Shown here: one piece after another, positions 23,701 through 38,700 of the stretch
Layout of the letters: every line of letters begins with the position of its first letter
Numbering within the stretch: the first letter of the stretch is position 1
Assembly: GCA_932294295.1 (NCBI GenBank)
Contig: OW028576.1
Coordinates: 46,470,628 to 46,534,627 of the forward strand
Direction of reading: 5' to 3'
DNA from: Alitta virens
Lineage: Eukaryota; Annelida; Polychaeta; Phyllodocida; Nereididae
DNA length: 64,000 nt
Program-made: the position numbers and the translations under genes
The notes under the pieces: model-generated
Databases searched by the model: none
What the model was told of the DNA's origin: nothing
Seen by the model: the letters and a program-made list of their open reading frames with translations, nothing else

Positions 23701-26700
23701 CATCAGGTGACATGGAAATTTGACATTTTGACAATATTGTCCAATTTGAATTAATTTGATATATACTTATAAGATCTGGAATCTACTCAACGTGAGATTT
23801 AGTAGCTTGATATATCATCATCTATATTGCTTGATGATGTCATACCTTTCTGTGTTATAATTAGCAGTAGTTTGTAATGTCATGACTACAAGAAAGAACA
23901 TGGTGGGGCAGACGTAACCCAGTGCAGTATTTTTAGTGATGATTAAACTAAGTCTTAGGGAGATATGAAAGCCTGGTATCAATTTTGTTTAAGCTGCAAT
24001 GAGCACTGATCAGGCTTGGGCACATTCTTATTGATTTAATAAAAATAATTTACACGTTAGTCTAGTTCTAAATATCCACAGTGTGGAGAGTGACGTCCAT
24101 CGTCGTATATAATGCTGGCATAATTTGATATAATTTTAAAACAAAATATAATTTTGTAAAAGCAATTTTCTTATTCAGGCAGGGCAACTTGAAATGAAAA
24201 TTACATACAGTTAGGACATGGATAGATATATGATATTATATTTTGGTTAAGCCAATGCTAATCATCAATCAACTTGTTTGGCATAAGTGGTGGCATATAC
24301 CTAATAGGTGTATACGCCAAGATTGAAACTGGGACAATGCTCTAAAGAATAATTTGTCATGAAATATAAATAATTTAATACATCATCCTCAGTAATTACA
24401 GTGTGTTGATACTATCCAGCTACATTGTACATTCACGGAATGTTAAGGAAACTCCTATGCATTTAATCATAAAATAATGACATGATCCTCTTGTAATAGC
24501 AATTATTTACTGTTCTTTCACTGATGAATTAAAATGATAGCTTTTAACACTAATTTCATTAGTTCATGTTTAAGGGTACACAAATCTAATTATTAAAATG
24601 AACTATGACTCAGTAGCCTCAGTTTGATTATTATCTCAAATTACTTTCAGGGACTGATGCATGTTCGTCTAAAAATAGTGGTTGTAAGTATAATTGTATA
24701 CCTGTTTCTAGGGGACGTCAGTGTGGCTGTCCCCACAAAAATGGTATGTTTATTTCAACCAACACCCCTTTTTGTAAATGCCATATCAAGTTACAAAATA
24801 CAGATGAAAATTAAAATTCCTCGTAATGTCTTGAAATTGAGTAGTTACTTTTGTCAATATCCAGATAACTTGTATTTTCTCAGATAGGCTTTACACCTGT
24901 GACAGTCCACAAAATCCAGCTCATGGAGAGGTAAAACCAAGAGGCAAAACAATGAAAGTCGGCACAATCATCAATTTCTCATGTGCAATCGGATATACCT
25001 TGGTGGTGAGTTGGCTTAATGAAAAAACTTTTTTGTATTTTAAAACATACACCTTAAAAAAAATATATTGTGGTCGCTTCACATGTAACAATTGATGAAG
25101 TGCTTTTGAATAGGTTATACCATTGTAGTATTTGTTCCATATAATATATAACTTGGTATGATAAGGAGACAGGTTCATTACTTTTCACTTGAGTAGTAAA
25201 ATGATAAACTAGAACTTGTTTCAATTACACCCAAATTTCATATTGATTATAGTTCATTTATTTAAATTATAAGCCTAAAGTTATGTAATCTCAGTGTCCA
25301 TATATAAATTGGCAAACAGTCATATGGTTTAAACAGTCACACTTGCGATGGACTGTTCACAATGAAACCATGTAGCCAATCGACTGTGAAGTACTCGCAA
25401 CTGGATCATGCATTTTGCCAAGGAGATGTCACATTTCATGATGTCAAACTTGTGTTACAAATACTCCTTAGTGTTGGGTGAGAAACAGCTTATGAAGGAT
25501 TATGATCCTAGTGTTAGGACTGGATGTGACTTATGAAGGAGCTTTCGCATGGAGATTGTGGACACTACTTATGAAGATCAGCATTTAGCTGGTTCCTGAG
25601 GGACACGATGATCTTCAGCATTGGTGAGGTAGGCTTTGCTCGATGTTGGCTGGACTAATTATGTTACTTGTTGTTACTGGATACATAACTAGGCACTTCT
25701 TACATCATCTCCACCCAGATTCTCCACTCTATGATACGGAAGACAAACTCATGATTGCAGTGTAGACTGTTCATATCAATCCACTTATCAGAGCATCATT
25801 GAAGAGTCTCCACACTTAGCTGTGAAAGCTGTCTCGATGTCACTTTCCTTGACTTCATTGACTCACCCTTTTCCAAGCCTTTAATTCATGGAAATAAAGA
25901 GCACAGTACCAGATCAGGTCCACAGTTTCTCTTCCATTTTCCTATGAGTGTACACATCTTAATGGCATCTATCAGTACTTCCAACCAATAATATGGATTG
26001 CTTACTCACAAATTTCACTGATGGCATGCCTCTCTTCTTGATAAATTACCTAATTACTATTTTAGACAAGCTGGAAAATAAGAAAAAAAATCTGATTATT
26101 CTTGGTGATATAAACATTTACCTACTTAAAACTTATACTCATAGAGAGAGTAACGAATACCTGTCTACAATAATTTCTAATGGCTTTATCCCAACAATAA
26201 CAATCCCTACTCGTGTGACTCATAATTCCTGTACCTTAATATACCATATATTTGCGAGAGTGAAATCTTCCAAATTTAGTTCAAGAACAATCACTACTGA
26301 ATCAGATGTAACAGATAATTTTAATACTTATGTCCCACAAAGGAGTGTTAAGTTATATCTCATATCACAATTTCAGTGATGCAAACATAACAAATTTGCA
26401 TTGTCATGACTGGTCCACTGTAACCAGTAGTCAATACACCAATATTAGCTATAATGAATTTTTGAGACTTTTCCATGACAGATTTGAACAGCATGTGACA
26501 CTGATTACCCAAAGATTTAATAGATACAGACTTAGAAATGAACCGGTAATAACCAAAGGTATTCTAACTTCTTTGAAAACACGCGATAAAAATTGTATGT
26601 ATAGCAAAAGTATTATATTACAGAACCCAATAGTTATTTATCAAATCGCTGCAAGATCACACTGAAAAAAAATTTAAAATCAGATACGATGATCATTTCG

Positions 26701-29700
26701 AGTGGCGTCCCTCAGGGGTCAATTATAAGCCCACTCTTATTTCTGATATACATAAACGATATCAAAAATGTTATCAAAGTCGGTCACCCAATCTTAGTCG
26801 CTGATGATACCAATGTTCTTTATACCCACACGTATCTTTTTATTTTAAACCAGATTACTAATTGTGAATTATAACGGATAAGCCAGTGGTTTATTTCTAA
26901 TTTCGTTAATATGTCCAAGACAAAAATCATAGTATTCCATGGTCCACAATAAGCCTAAAATGTCCAAGTAATTCTTAAAGGAATCACACAAAATGTACAA
27001 TATCTCCGTTTTTTTTGGTGTCATCATTCAGGAAAATTTGTCTTGGAAGAATCACTTTGGTTCCATTTGCAAAAAAATTGCAAAAATCTAGAATTACTTT
27101 ACCTCCTTAAAACGCCAGCTGCCGGAATGCATTCTTCTTCAGTATATAATTCTCTAATTATATCTTACACTATTTATTAAAAGACAAAGCCGCGATATTC
27201 ATAGCCATTTGGCAAGACTTAAAGTAGGGAAACTGTCTAATGATGAAGTAGGTGAAATATGGAACTCCTTGCCTCTTTCATTCAAGACATAAGACAAAAC
27301 CCTGTTCTCCTTTAGTAAAATTTCACCGGATATCTTCATGTTGGTAAAAAAATTTCACCTGATATCTTCATGTTAGTAAAAGTCCACCTGATATCTTCAT
27401 ATAAAGCACCATGCAGTCAAACTAATTGCTTTCATGCATGCATGCTTTAGATAAAATAAAGTTTCTTCAGTGATTCTCACCTTGATCTTAGTCTAAGCTT
27501 CAGGTGGATGGTAGGTCTGCCCGTCCTCTCCAAGGGATCCATCCTAGAGCTCAATGGTACTTATATGTACAATATGAATCACCTTATATTATCACCAGGG
27601 GTGGTCTCAACTTCAGCTACTGGGATCTCCCCCACATTGCCACACCATAACTAATATTAATTATCATATTATTAATTGAATGGATTCATATATTTTGAAT
27701 TTTCCAGTTTTTTGGGGTATCTGCTTGTCAGAGCAAGAATTGTATTAGCTCAGCACAAGGACATTTAATAATTGTTATTCTGTAATTTATTGTCAGATCT
27801 TTAATACCACAAGCCAGCATATAAACTATAAGAGAAATTGATACATTTAGTTTAGATAAGTAAATGTGCGAAATATGTACACAATCAAGTTGTTTTGCTT
27901 TGAGTTCATGACACACAGTGTATTATTATGAGTGTATGTATTTTTGTTCCAAAGGGATCACAAACTAGCAACTGCACTGAATGTGGTGAATGGGAGCCAA
28001 TTGAACCGACGTGCAATAGTAAGTTGACAAGCTGTTCATTTAGAACTAAGAACATATTTATTTCATATTACACACATCAATCATATTGATACAATTTAAC
28101 ATATAAGAAACATAAGAATGAAATAAAAGATGATACATGTAATATGAGGGGATATCTCTAAGATATTTGATATATCGCTACTGAGATGCCCCCCATGGTT
28201 TCCTGAGGACCACCACAATTCCATCACACCTTGATGCTACTATTTAATATCTTTTGTCAATGTGCTTGTGTTCAACACACAGATGATTAAGATGTCTTCA
28301 TGAAAACGACATTCAGTTAAATGAAATTCACATACTTGGCGGTATTTTCAGATTTGTAAAATGAAATTCACATATTATATTGCAAAATATTTTCAGTTGA
28401 TATAGTGGAATAGATGGTATGAATCCCTTGTGTAAATGTACATGGACTTCATAAATACATTCAATTTATATTATGATTTTGGATGTGGTTATACCAAGAG
28501 GTAAAGAAAAAATGAAGAATCCCGTACAGGGAAATGAAAGACACAAAAAGGAGGGATTTAGGAGGCGAAAAACGAATCCCAAGAGGAAACGCGATAGAAC
28601 AGTACTAGGAAAATACAAAAAAGGATAAAAAAAGACAAGAGGGGATCAGCAAATCATGTAGCATTTTGTCAGATATAGCAATTTGTTATTGTGCAATTTT
28701 CCAAGTTAAATATATAAAATAATTTTTTATATACCGTGAAAAACCAGAAATACTATGAGTATGTATCTTTTCTTTGATACAGGTTGAACAGCTGTTTAGG
28801 ATATTAAAAAACAAATGTCTCCTAGACAGGGATTCCAAATTTTCTGCATTTCTTGCTTCATATTTGTGCCTATCTGAGTGTCTGTTATATTGTAGGGATA
28901 CAAAATAGTGTGGGAGGGTTCTATTTTCCAATTTGTAGGCAAATTTAAGCTCTTGCAGTGCACATAGGTCAGAGATTTTAAGTAATTGAAGTCCTTAGAA
29001 AATTGGATTGGTATGAGCATTTTATTTATCCTTTATGATTTATTTTTTCAATTTAAATAACCTATTGTTTTGGGTGCCCCATTCTAAAATGCCATAATTC
29101 ATATAAGGTAAAATCAGAGAGTCGTACAGAGTAAGAAGAGTGTAACTAGGTATGAAATGTTTCAATCTACTCATTATGCCTATGGTTTTTAATATTTTAT
29201 GTTTATTCAACATGAACCAGTTATTTATATATTGATTTTATCCTCTAAATTTTGATTGACATTGCCAAATGTATTAGGAGTTTTAGAAAGTACTGTATCA
29301 TCAGGATAGATAATCTGCTTAAAAAGTGTGGTTATCATGTTGATATCATTTATATAAATAATAAATAACAGCGTCCAGAATTGATCCCTGTGGCACTCAA
29401 GTACTAAGTATTTGAAAATCGGATCGTTTGCTATTAAATTCCACATACTGGTTTCTCTCTGACAGAAAATTACTAAGTAAGAGTAGAGAATTACCTGACA
29501 CTCCATATTTGCTATTAGATCTAGATAGATATTGATTGGTATTTCATTATTATACATTTTTTAAACTATTCTGTTTATAATTTCCAAAGTTGCCAACTCA
29601 GTTGATTGGTTAGTTCTAAAACCGTAATGGTTATCATATAAAAAATCGAATCTATTAAAATAATCATATAACTGAAAACGCATTACTTTTTCAATTACTT

Positions 29701-32700
29701 TGGATATGCTGGGTAAAACTGAGACTGGCCTATAATTATCAAAAACATAATTTAAATTTTTCTTGAATAGTGGTGGCACTTTAGCTATTTTCAGCTGGTG
29801 TGGAAAAATGTCTGTATCCAAAATCTGATTTCTAATTAAAGTCAAAGATTCAGAAATTCCAATTTATTAATTCAATTATTATATGTCTGTAAATTTGTCT
29901 TATACTTCTTGTAATCTGGACTATTGCTAGGAGTAGCTCTGAGTTTAGCATATAATTTGTCCTTAAATTTGATGGATCTCTTAATGCCTTTAGTTATCCA
30001 TTTACTTTTTTTATGTTTATACTTATTGTAGCGGACTAATTTTACAGGAAGATGTTTGTTCAGAGCATTTTGCATTATATCATTGAGCATGTTATAGTTC
30101 ACATTGGGCTCAGTACTTATATCCGTGCAAAATTTATCGGTAGTGCAATTTAATCCAATTTCAGTTTTGAAGTTATCTTTGGCTGTTGAAGTGTTTGTAA
30201 ACATTTTAACAAATTTTAGATTTTCAATTGCTATAGAAACATAATCTAAAGTTACAAAATATGGTTGGTGGTCAGAAATATTATAATTGAGAATTCCAGC
30301 TGTTGTCTTAGAGAAATTGGAGGAAAATTTAACATAGCAGTTATCTTTCAAAGTACTGCTATGTGATGTTAATCTTGTAGGCACTGTTATTTTTGGCAGA
30401 TAGCCATTCGAAATTATATATTCATATTTTTTTTAAATATGGAGTGAATCTTTAAGTTTCAATAATTCGATATTAAAATCTCCTTTAATTATTACATTTC
30501 TATATGAGTGCAACTTTGAACACAAAGTTTCATCAATTTCATGAGAAAACATTTCATAATTTTCTACAGTCTCTCCTGGAGGCCTATAGATGTTACCTAT
30601 AACAAGCTTTGACTTATTAATTTGCATGTGAGAACAACTCAAGCTTACCTCAATAAAAAGTTTGACTGTTGCCATATATCTGTAACATGTTGAATTCATA
30701 TTTCTCCCGAATGTATATTGCTACTCCCCCATGTGCACCAAATCCAAGGCATGTGAATCAATGTATATCCTTGGAGGTAAAAGAGAGATATATCTTCAGT
30801 TTCAGAAAACCATGTTTCTTGTAAACATACTATGCTAAAAGGGCACTGTGTTAATTGGAAATGTTCTATATAAATTTTCAACTGGTCAAACTTTGCGGAT
30901 AGTGACTGACAATTTAAACTAATTATTGAAAATGTATTTTTCTTTTCAATTAATAGCTTAGAAGCTTCGTCGTATTATAATAGGTTGAATGATCAAGCAA
31001 TACTGGCATCTTATCTTCGTCATACTGTGTGTCCATGACATCTAATGACAATTTTTTTAGTGTTAACCATAAATAATAATCTTTGAAAAAGCAAACGATG
31101 GATTGGCGCGAGTCCCCCTGAAACCATACAATATAAGGTTAATATTATGAAGTTCTGAATAAAAACTGCAGTGATTATGAACATGGTGGTTTGTGACAAC
31201 AATTAGAAACAATGGTACATACTCAAAAGAATATGAGTTAATTGTCTTATTTAGTCAAACATTGCATTTAAAGACACATTTATATCTACTCGAAATATGC
31301 AGTGGCTACACTATGCAAACATTAAACATGACACACAGGATTATCATGTAGTCAACACCGTACCTCCCCAGTATATCAATATCCATACGATTTTATAACT
31401 TAGACAACTGTCTACAAGACAAAACTTAATTGATCCAGATAAGATACAAGCTCAACATCAAATATCACGGACTCTGGCATTAAAAGAGTCAACAATCAAG
31501 CAGCTAACAACATGTCATCTTTATAAAACAAACAAACCACAGACAGTTTCGTTTCAAACAGCACAACAGTAAATTAATACAGTTGAATTGATAAGAGTTG
31601 TTCACAGTTTGTTCAAGCAGCCAAATGCAAAATATAAATTCAAACAAAATATGGCTATGAGTCTGGTGAATTAAGTTATTTAAGCACTTATCAAGGCATC
31701 TCGAATTTCTGGACATCAGTGACAGAAGGGGAAGTTATATGGAGCCCAATTTTAGATGCAGAAGCAGGTTTGAGAAATTAAGGTAGCCTGATTTGAAGCA
31801 TTGCATTACCAATTGGTTGTAAGACAAGATGGTGATGACATGTGAAATGGAGAAGTATTCAGGATTTGCAGTTGACTGTCAGTTTTATCATGTTTATTGT
31901 TTATTATAATATAAATATTATTACATATTGTTTATTGATAAAGATTTCTTCTACCAAACTGTAGAGAACAAAAAATACGTAAATCTAATACACTGTGCAC
32001 AGTAAAGATAATAATGATAATAAGAAACAAGTGAAAAGAGTAAGATGTCATGTACTTATTTGAAAAAACGAAAATAATTATAATTTTTGTAAGTATATTG
32101 CCTGTCACTAATAATTCAATTGAACAATTGTCAAATAATTCACAGAGATTTTGTGTGGACACCCAAGCCCTCTCCTACATGGTCAGCTACATTTAGAGTC
32201 TGGATCTGCATATGTTCACAACAGCAGAATCAGAGCAACCTGTGATGAAGGTTACATTCTCCATGGTGACAACTTTCAAGTGTGTGATGCAAATGCAAAA
32301 TGGTCAGGGATCACTCCCTTATGTCAGCGTAAGCATATTTATTTAATATATTCATCCGCGAGATGTAGGCCACATACACATCCATTGTTATTTCTCAATA
32401 TAATGAAGCTATTCCATTTGATGATTTGCTATTCATGTCATGACAGTGATTTTATTGTATTTTTCATGCAAGTTGTGGGACTCGATTAAGTCTGTGGAAG
32501 TGGGGTACATTTTGGAAGAACACTTTTTTACTTCTCAATCTGTCACTGATCTCACACAAATCATTCTGTAAAGGATGCCTTAAGGAACATCTCAACTTGA
32601 CAGTTTATCTTTCTTATGTGAATGACAAATTTGAACTGCAGTTAACTGGGTCACTTACTCTAGAGCAATAACTGGGTCCATTACAACTTTCATTAGCAAT

Positions 32701-35700
32701 AGAGGTCTCTCAAGGCATGATGAACCCAAGTAGCATGAATTATAGACAGAGCTAGTTGCACCAGGAATGGACTCGGCTACACAACTCATGTTGTGACCTG
32801 ATATTGTTCACACTAACTTATATTAAAAAATGAATATTAAAATAAATTAAGTATACTGTGACATTATAATCAAAGAAAAACACCTCATTCAGAATTGCCT
32901 GTCACTAGTAATTCAGTTGATCAATTGTCAAATAATTCACAGAGATTGTGTGTGGACACCCAAGCCCTCTCCTACATGGCCAGCTACATTTAGAGTCTGG
33001 ATCTGCATATGTTTACAACAGCAGAATCAGAGCAACCTGTGATGAAGGTTACATTCTCCATGGTGACAACTTTCAAGTGTGTGATGCAAATGCAAAATGG
33101 TCAGGGACTCCCTCCTGTCAGGGTAAGCATATTTATATGATTAAAATATCAGCGAAGAGTTGAGATGTGAACCACATACACATCCATTGTTATTTCTCAA
33201 TATAATGAAGCTATTCCATTTGATGATTTGCTATTCATGTCATGACAGTGATTTTATTGTATTTTTCATGCAAGTTGTGGGACTCGATTAAGTCTGTGGA
33301 AGTGGGGTACATTTTGGAAGAACACTTTTTTACTTCTCAATCTGTCACTGATCTCACACAAATCATTCTGTAAAGGATGCCTTAAGGAACATCTCAACTT
33401 GACAGTTTATCTTTCTTATGTGAATGACAAATTTGAACTGCAGTTAACTGGGTCACTTACTCTAGAGCAATAACTGGGTCCATTACAACTTTCATTAGCA
33501 ATAGAGGTCTCTCAAGGCATGATGAACCCAAGTAGCATGAATTATAGACAGAGCTAGTTGCACCAGGAATGGACTCGGCTACACAACTCATGTTGTGACC
33601 TGATATTGTTCACACTAACTTATATTAAAAAATGAATATTAAAATAAATTAAGTATACTGTGACATTATAATCAAAGAAAAACACCTCATTCAGAATTGC
33701 CTGTCACTAGTAATTCAGTTGATCAATTGTCAAATAATTCACAGAGATTGTGTGTGGACACCCAAGCCCTCTCCTACATGGCCAGCTACATTTAGAGTCT
33801 GGATCTGCATATGTTTACAACAGCAGAATCAGAGCAACCTGTGATGAAGGTTACATTCTCCATGGTGACAACTTTCAAGTGTGTGATGCAAATGCAAAAT
33901 GGTCAGGGACTCCCTCCTGTCAGGGTAAGCATATTTATATGATTAAAATATCAGCGAAGAGTTGAGATGTGAACCACATACACATCCATTGTTATTTCTC
34001 AATGTAATGTAGCTATTGCACTTGATGATTTGCTATTCATGTCATGACAGTGATTTTATTTTATTTTTCATGCACGTTTTGGGACTCGATTAAGTCAGTG
34101 GAAGTGGGGTAAATTTTGGGAGAACGCTGTTTTATTTCTCAACCTGTCAATGATCATTCTACATAGGGTTGCTTGACGGAATGTCTAACCTTCATAGTTT
34201 ATCTTTGTGTTTCAGTCTCAAATCAAATTATATTTGTAGCTTCATCTAGACATACATTTGGTATGGATCATGAACAAATATTATAGCATGTTTTCAAATA
34301 GTGGAAAACGTTTTTTCACTGAAATCTTGTTATTTCCTTGATCTTTGCAGCTATCATATTTGTCCAAGTCTTGTAGCACATAACATGAGAAATTATAATT
34401 TTAAATGTTTTTACTATTTACGCCACCTTTGTTTTTTTTAATATATTTTTAAATTACAATAAGAGATCTTTTTGTAACCAAACCAAAGTGAGGCTGAAAT
34501 CATATCTCCATAGCCTTGAAGAGCTTAAAGTTGGTGGCGATCTAAGCTGTCGCAATCTGCATAAACTGTATGAATAGTTGGGACAATCAGCCATCTTATT
34601 CACTGGCATTAATAGATGATTAACACATTCATTTATGTTTCAGAATCAGCAAATATAGGTTTGTTTAAATTACTGTTTTAGCTTAACTCACTATTATGGC
34701 AGAAGAATAAGGCATGTTATTATTGTTTGAGTATGTGATAGGAACCAACCAACACTTAGACAAACATGTGCACCTGCTGCAAACTAATATGGAGTTTGTA
34801 GCCTGTAATTAGCATAATTATATTTGCTTAAACAAACTTCCCATTTTACACTCAGTCAGCTGGTTGTATAGCCATTGATATCTCAGCCTTCCCATATACA
34901 CCTTGTCAGAGTTGAACAGTGATTTCAGGAGGATATATTCACTTCTATGTCATGGTCCTATAACATTGAACAGAGGTTAAAACAGGGCATGGGAGTCACC
35001 CTCTATCATTTCAATTTACATCATTAAGATTATTACATGCTGAAACAAAAATAAACTTTCCCCTTCTGTATTTCACACAATTCAAATTCACTGTTAATTA
35101 AAACTTTTTCCACACTCTCAAGGATGTTAATATTTGAAAACAGACTTCCAGGTGATTGCATTTAGTGAGCCCTGTAACCCTGGTCTCACTATTTTCAATT
35201 GATTTAGTCTTAGGACAAGCAAGTTGTCAGTTGTACCAAAGAGAGTTTTACGTATCTGCGTAAGCATTTACAATGCTTGTATGTTTTCATCATCTAGAAT
35301 TATTTTGAAAGTAAATATGACAATTACAATAGGTATATAATTACTAATTATGACACTATGACTGAAATTCTATTTTATTTTGTTGAACCATTTTAAGGAT
35401 CATTTTCTTTGTTTAGGAGTCATAATTGCAACGTCACTTGGAATACCAGTATCAGTGTTACTTATTGTATTGGCTTGTATCTATTGCCGGTGAGTGACTC
35501 CTCACTATACAGGTTGCACCACAAAAAACTGCACAGGTGGTTAATTGCTTGCATATCTCTTAATTTAAGTCGCCTTGTGTAGGTTCAAAGCAGTTAAGGT
35601 TCTAAATTGTCCCTTAAACACATTTCAATAGTTACAGTTGCACAATCTACTTGTGTCTGGCTAGAAATGAAGAATACACCAGCAGTGGCAGCTATTTTGC

Positions 35701-38700
35701 ATGCCAGAATGAGTCCTACAGAAATTGCTAAGCAGCTAGGAATACGAAGAAAAATAAGTTGGAGATGCCAGGAACAGTTAAGAGAACACCTGGCTCTGGT
35801 CAAAAAAGATCTGTGAGAACACAAGGCATGATCACCAAAGTCAAACGCCAGATAAATTCAAATCATGTCAGGTCCATGAGAAAAAAGGCTTCAGAGCTTA
35901 AAATTAACCTTACATCTATGTGCAGAAGTACAAAAGCAGTACAAACACCCAGCATCAGTCATGGTGTTTGGCCTTGTGGCATCTGACAGTGAGAAGATGC
36001 GCCTCATGTTCATACCCGCAGGTGTCAGGATCATTACAGATATCTATTCGGAGATTCTTTTGAATAAAGTCAAGCCATCGGTGCAGTCCCATTATCCTGA
36101 AGGGAATTATATAATATTATTCCAACAAGATGGGGCTCCCACACACACATCTGAAAGGTGGCAAGAATGGCTGAAGTCTAACTTGGTAGCGGTCTGGACA
36201 GAAGAAATGTGGCCCCCACAGAGTCAATCTAAATACATTGGACTATAGCATATGGGATAACGTGGAGAAAGATGCCTCCATACATCTGTGGAGGCCCTCA
36301 AAGTTTCAGTAACCAATACATGGCAAGAGATGAACCCTGGCTATATTCGGTGTACATGCTCTGCATTTATTGATCGTCTAGAAACCGTTATTGCAGCAAA
36401 AGGTGGATGCATCGAAAAATAATCACTCTATCTCTCCCTTTTGTAATTGATATATCCATCCTTAATGAATATGTATACCTGTTTGAGATATGTGTCTTGA
36501 ATTTTTTTTATCGAAGTGTGCAGTCTTTTTTGGTGCACCCTGTATAACTGTTTAAGAAACATTAAAGTTACAAAGCATCTATAAGAGGCAGTGAAATGAT
36601 TGGATGGACCACTACATATAATAATAATAATGGTTAAAAACATGGGTGAATGGATGTTTATGTGCCTTGGAACTCCAGTCATACTTTGAAATGTGTCCGG
36701 CTAATTTGCGTCAAATTTTATTGTTACAGAAACTTTCAGTATTGGTAAAATACTGTTTTGTTTAGCACAGTTGGACATAGTACATACAGTGTCATACACC
36801 TATAACCATGAATTTATTCATCATTGGCATGCAATAATACAACATTTTTACACCCCTCCCCCCACCCTGACATCTGGTTTTTGACGGACCCCCACCCCCG
36901 CTTATTCTACATTCAGGTATTTAGAAAATACTGGTCAACCAACCCCCTCCCTCAATATCAGTCTTTCCCAGATCTGTATCTGAAAAAACTTCAGGTTGGC
37001 CTTTTCCCCCTCCCCCCTCTTTTTTAAATGGAATAGCTCTAATAGCAGGTAACATCATTGTGGCTTGAACAAAATATGATTAAGGTGTGAAAAATGTCTC
37101 TGTGTTCTTGTCAATATACATCATATCATGACCTGATATATTCTATTTTTGTCAACCATTCAGAATTTAAAAACCTTTAAGCAATGTTGGACTTGATGAA
37201 ATTTGCCTGTTAGGAAAATGTACAAGCGTTCTAGCATTTTTCTCACTTGTGTAAAACAATTTATTCCTGGTGAAATGTGCCTGTAAAAAAAATAATTCCC
37301 AGCCAAATGTGCCTGCCAGATGATGAAATATGCCTTTGTGGAAAATATTTTGTGCATTCTAGCACTTATTCCACTCATGTAAAAACATTAATTCCTGCCC
37401 AAATGTGCCTGCCAGATAATGAAATGTGCCTGGGAGCAAAATTGCTGGGTTCCTGCAGTTTATCCACCCTTGCTTAAAAACAAACTAGTTATTGGGTGGA
37501 AAATGGTTTTCTAATTGATCACTTCTGTTCCATATTAGAACATATAACATTGATATTAAAAATCCTACACCTTATTATATTTCAACAATGTATTTGCATT
37601 GCAGAAAGCGCAAGATCTGTTGCATTTGGAAAATATCAAATGAAGTATACAATGACATTGCTGATGAAAATCTTTATGACTACATTGAACTTGAAGGAGT
37701 CTTACAGGCTGTAGATGCTGCTCAGTAAGTACTAATTAAAAAATGTGACATTTAATTGAGAATTCAATATTGTGCAATATGTAAATATGTAATTGACACT
37801 CAGTGTCATATCACAATCTGTACTCTACCGGTGACAATGTTGCAAGCCCCTTGCAGCCTGGGAAACATAATATGTACTGAGTTTGAGAAACTGTAGCACC
37901 ATGACTTACCTGCCCCTTTAAATAAGTGTCTATGCTGAGGCAAGTGAAAGATCCCACTCATTGGGTAAATGTGTAACTTCCTTCTCTCTCTCTCAACTCA
38001 TCAATGAACCCTCGTTAGTGGCAAGAATTTGCCTTGTAGGGCTGCACTTCCCATACAAACAATCAAAATGAATATAGTTCAAATATAAAATTGTCTTTCT
38101 TGATTAAAAAATTGGAGCTAGGAGGTAATGTATACACTGGAAAATTTCTGAATATTTTAATGTGTCTGACATTGTGAAAATCGCATTGACTGTCATGATG
38201 ATGATGCATGCATCTTATTACTTGTCACGTTAACAATGATGCACACTTAAGGGGCATCATATACATGTCTTTTTTTCCTGCTGAGTCTCATGTTGGTTTA
38301 TTTTGTACAACAATTGAGATTTCACATATGGATCACATGATGCTTTGGTTATTATCATCACATGTATCTGATGCTTTTTCTCCATTTTATTTTTAGAGTT
38401 CCAGATTTGCCAGACAGGCCATGCATTGCACAGGAAATGGATGCATCAGGATTTGCAATACACTGCAATTTAGAACCACAGCTGCCAGAAGGGGTCAATG
38501 ATGCCCAAGGAAATATTGATGACAGGGAGTCACTCCTTGGGTATGTATCATTATCAACTGCATTTAGCAGTTTAGGAGTATCTTGATAAACGTAAAGGAT
38601 AAATGATCCAAAGTAATTTTTATGAACTATTCTTGCTCGACATTGATTTAATGTGATAGACAATCTTAATGTTAGTTCAATTCAGTTTAAATCACATGTG

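Larger units (their letters stand above)
32085..34010 (+). repeat. Tandem triplication of an ~800-bp sushi-exon unit
   Basis: Three units with exons at 32146, 32943 and 33745 (spacing 797 and 802). The intron behind copy 1 (from about 32370) and that behind copy 2 (from about 33170) look essentially identical, and the exons of copies 2 and 3 show no difference by eye. Homology after copy 3 decays from about 34000. Duplication boundaries lie inside introns of matching phase, so each unit adds one whole domain. Confidence 0.95.

Noticed and set aside
25993..26874. Host reverse transcriptase gene
   Set aside because: Endonuclease, DD-box transcriptase and frame changes identify a deleted LINE inside a receptor intron.
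32151..33965. Three separate small sushi genes with their own ATG
   Set aside because: The apparent start codons are internal out-of-exon readings; each exon has an acceptor, a donor and matching phase 1, so they are domains of one protein.
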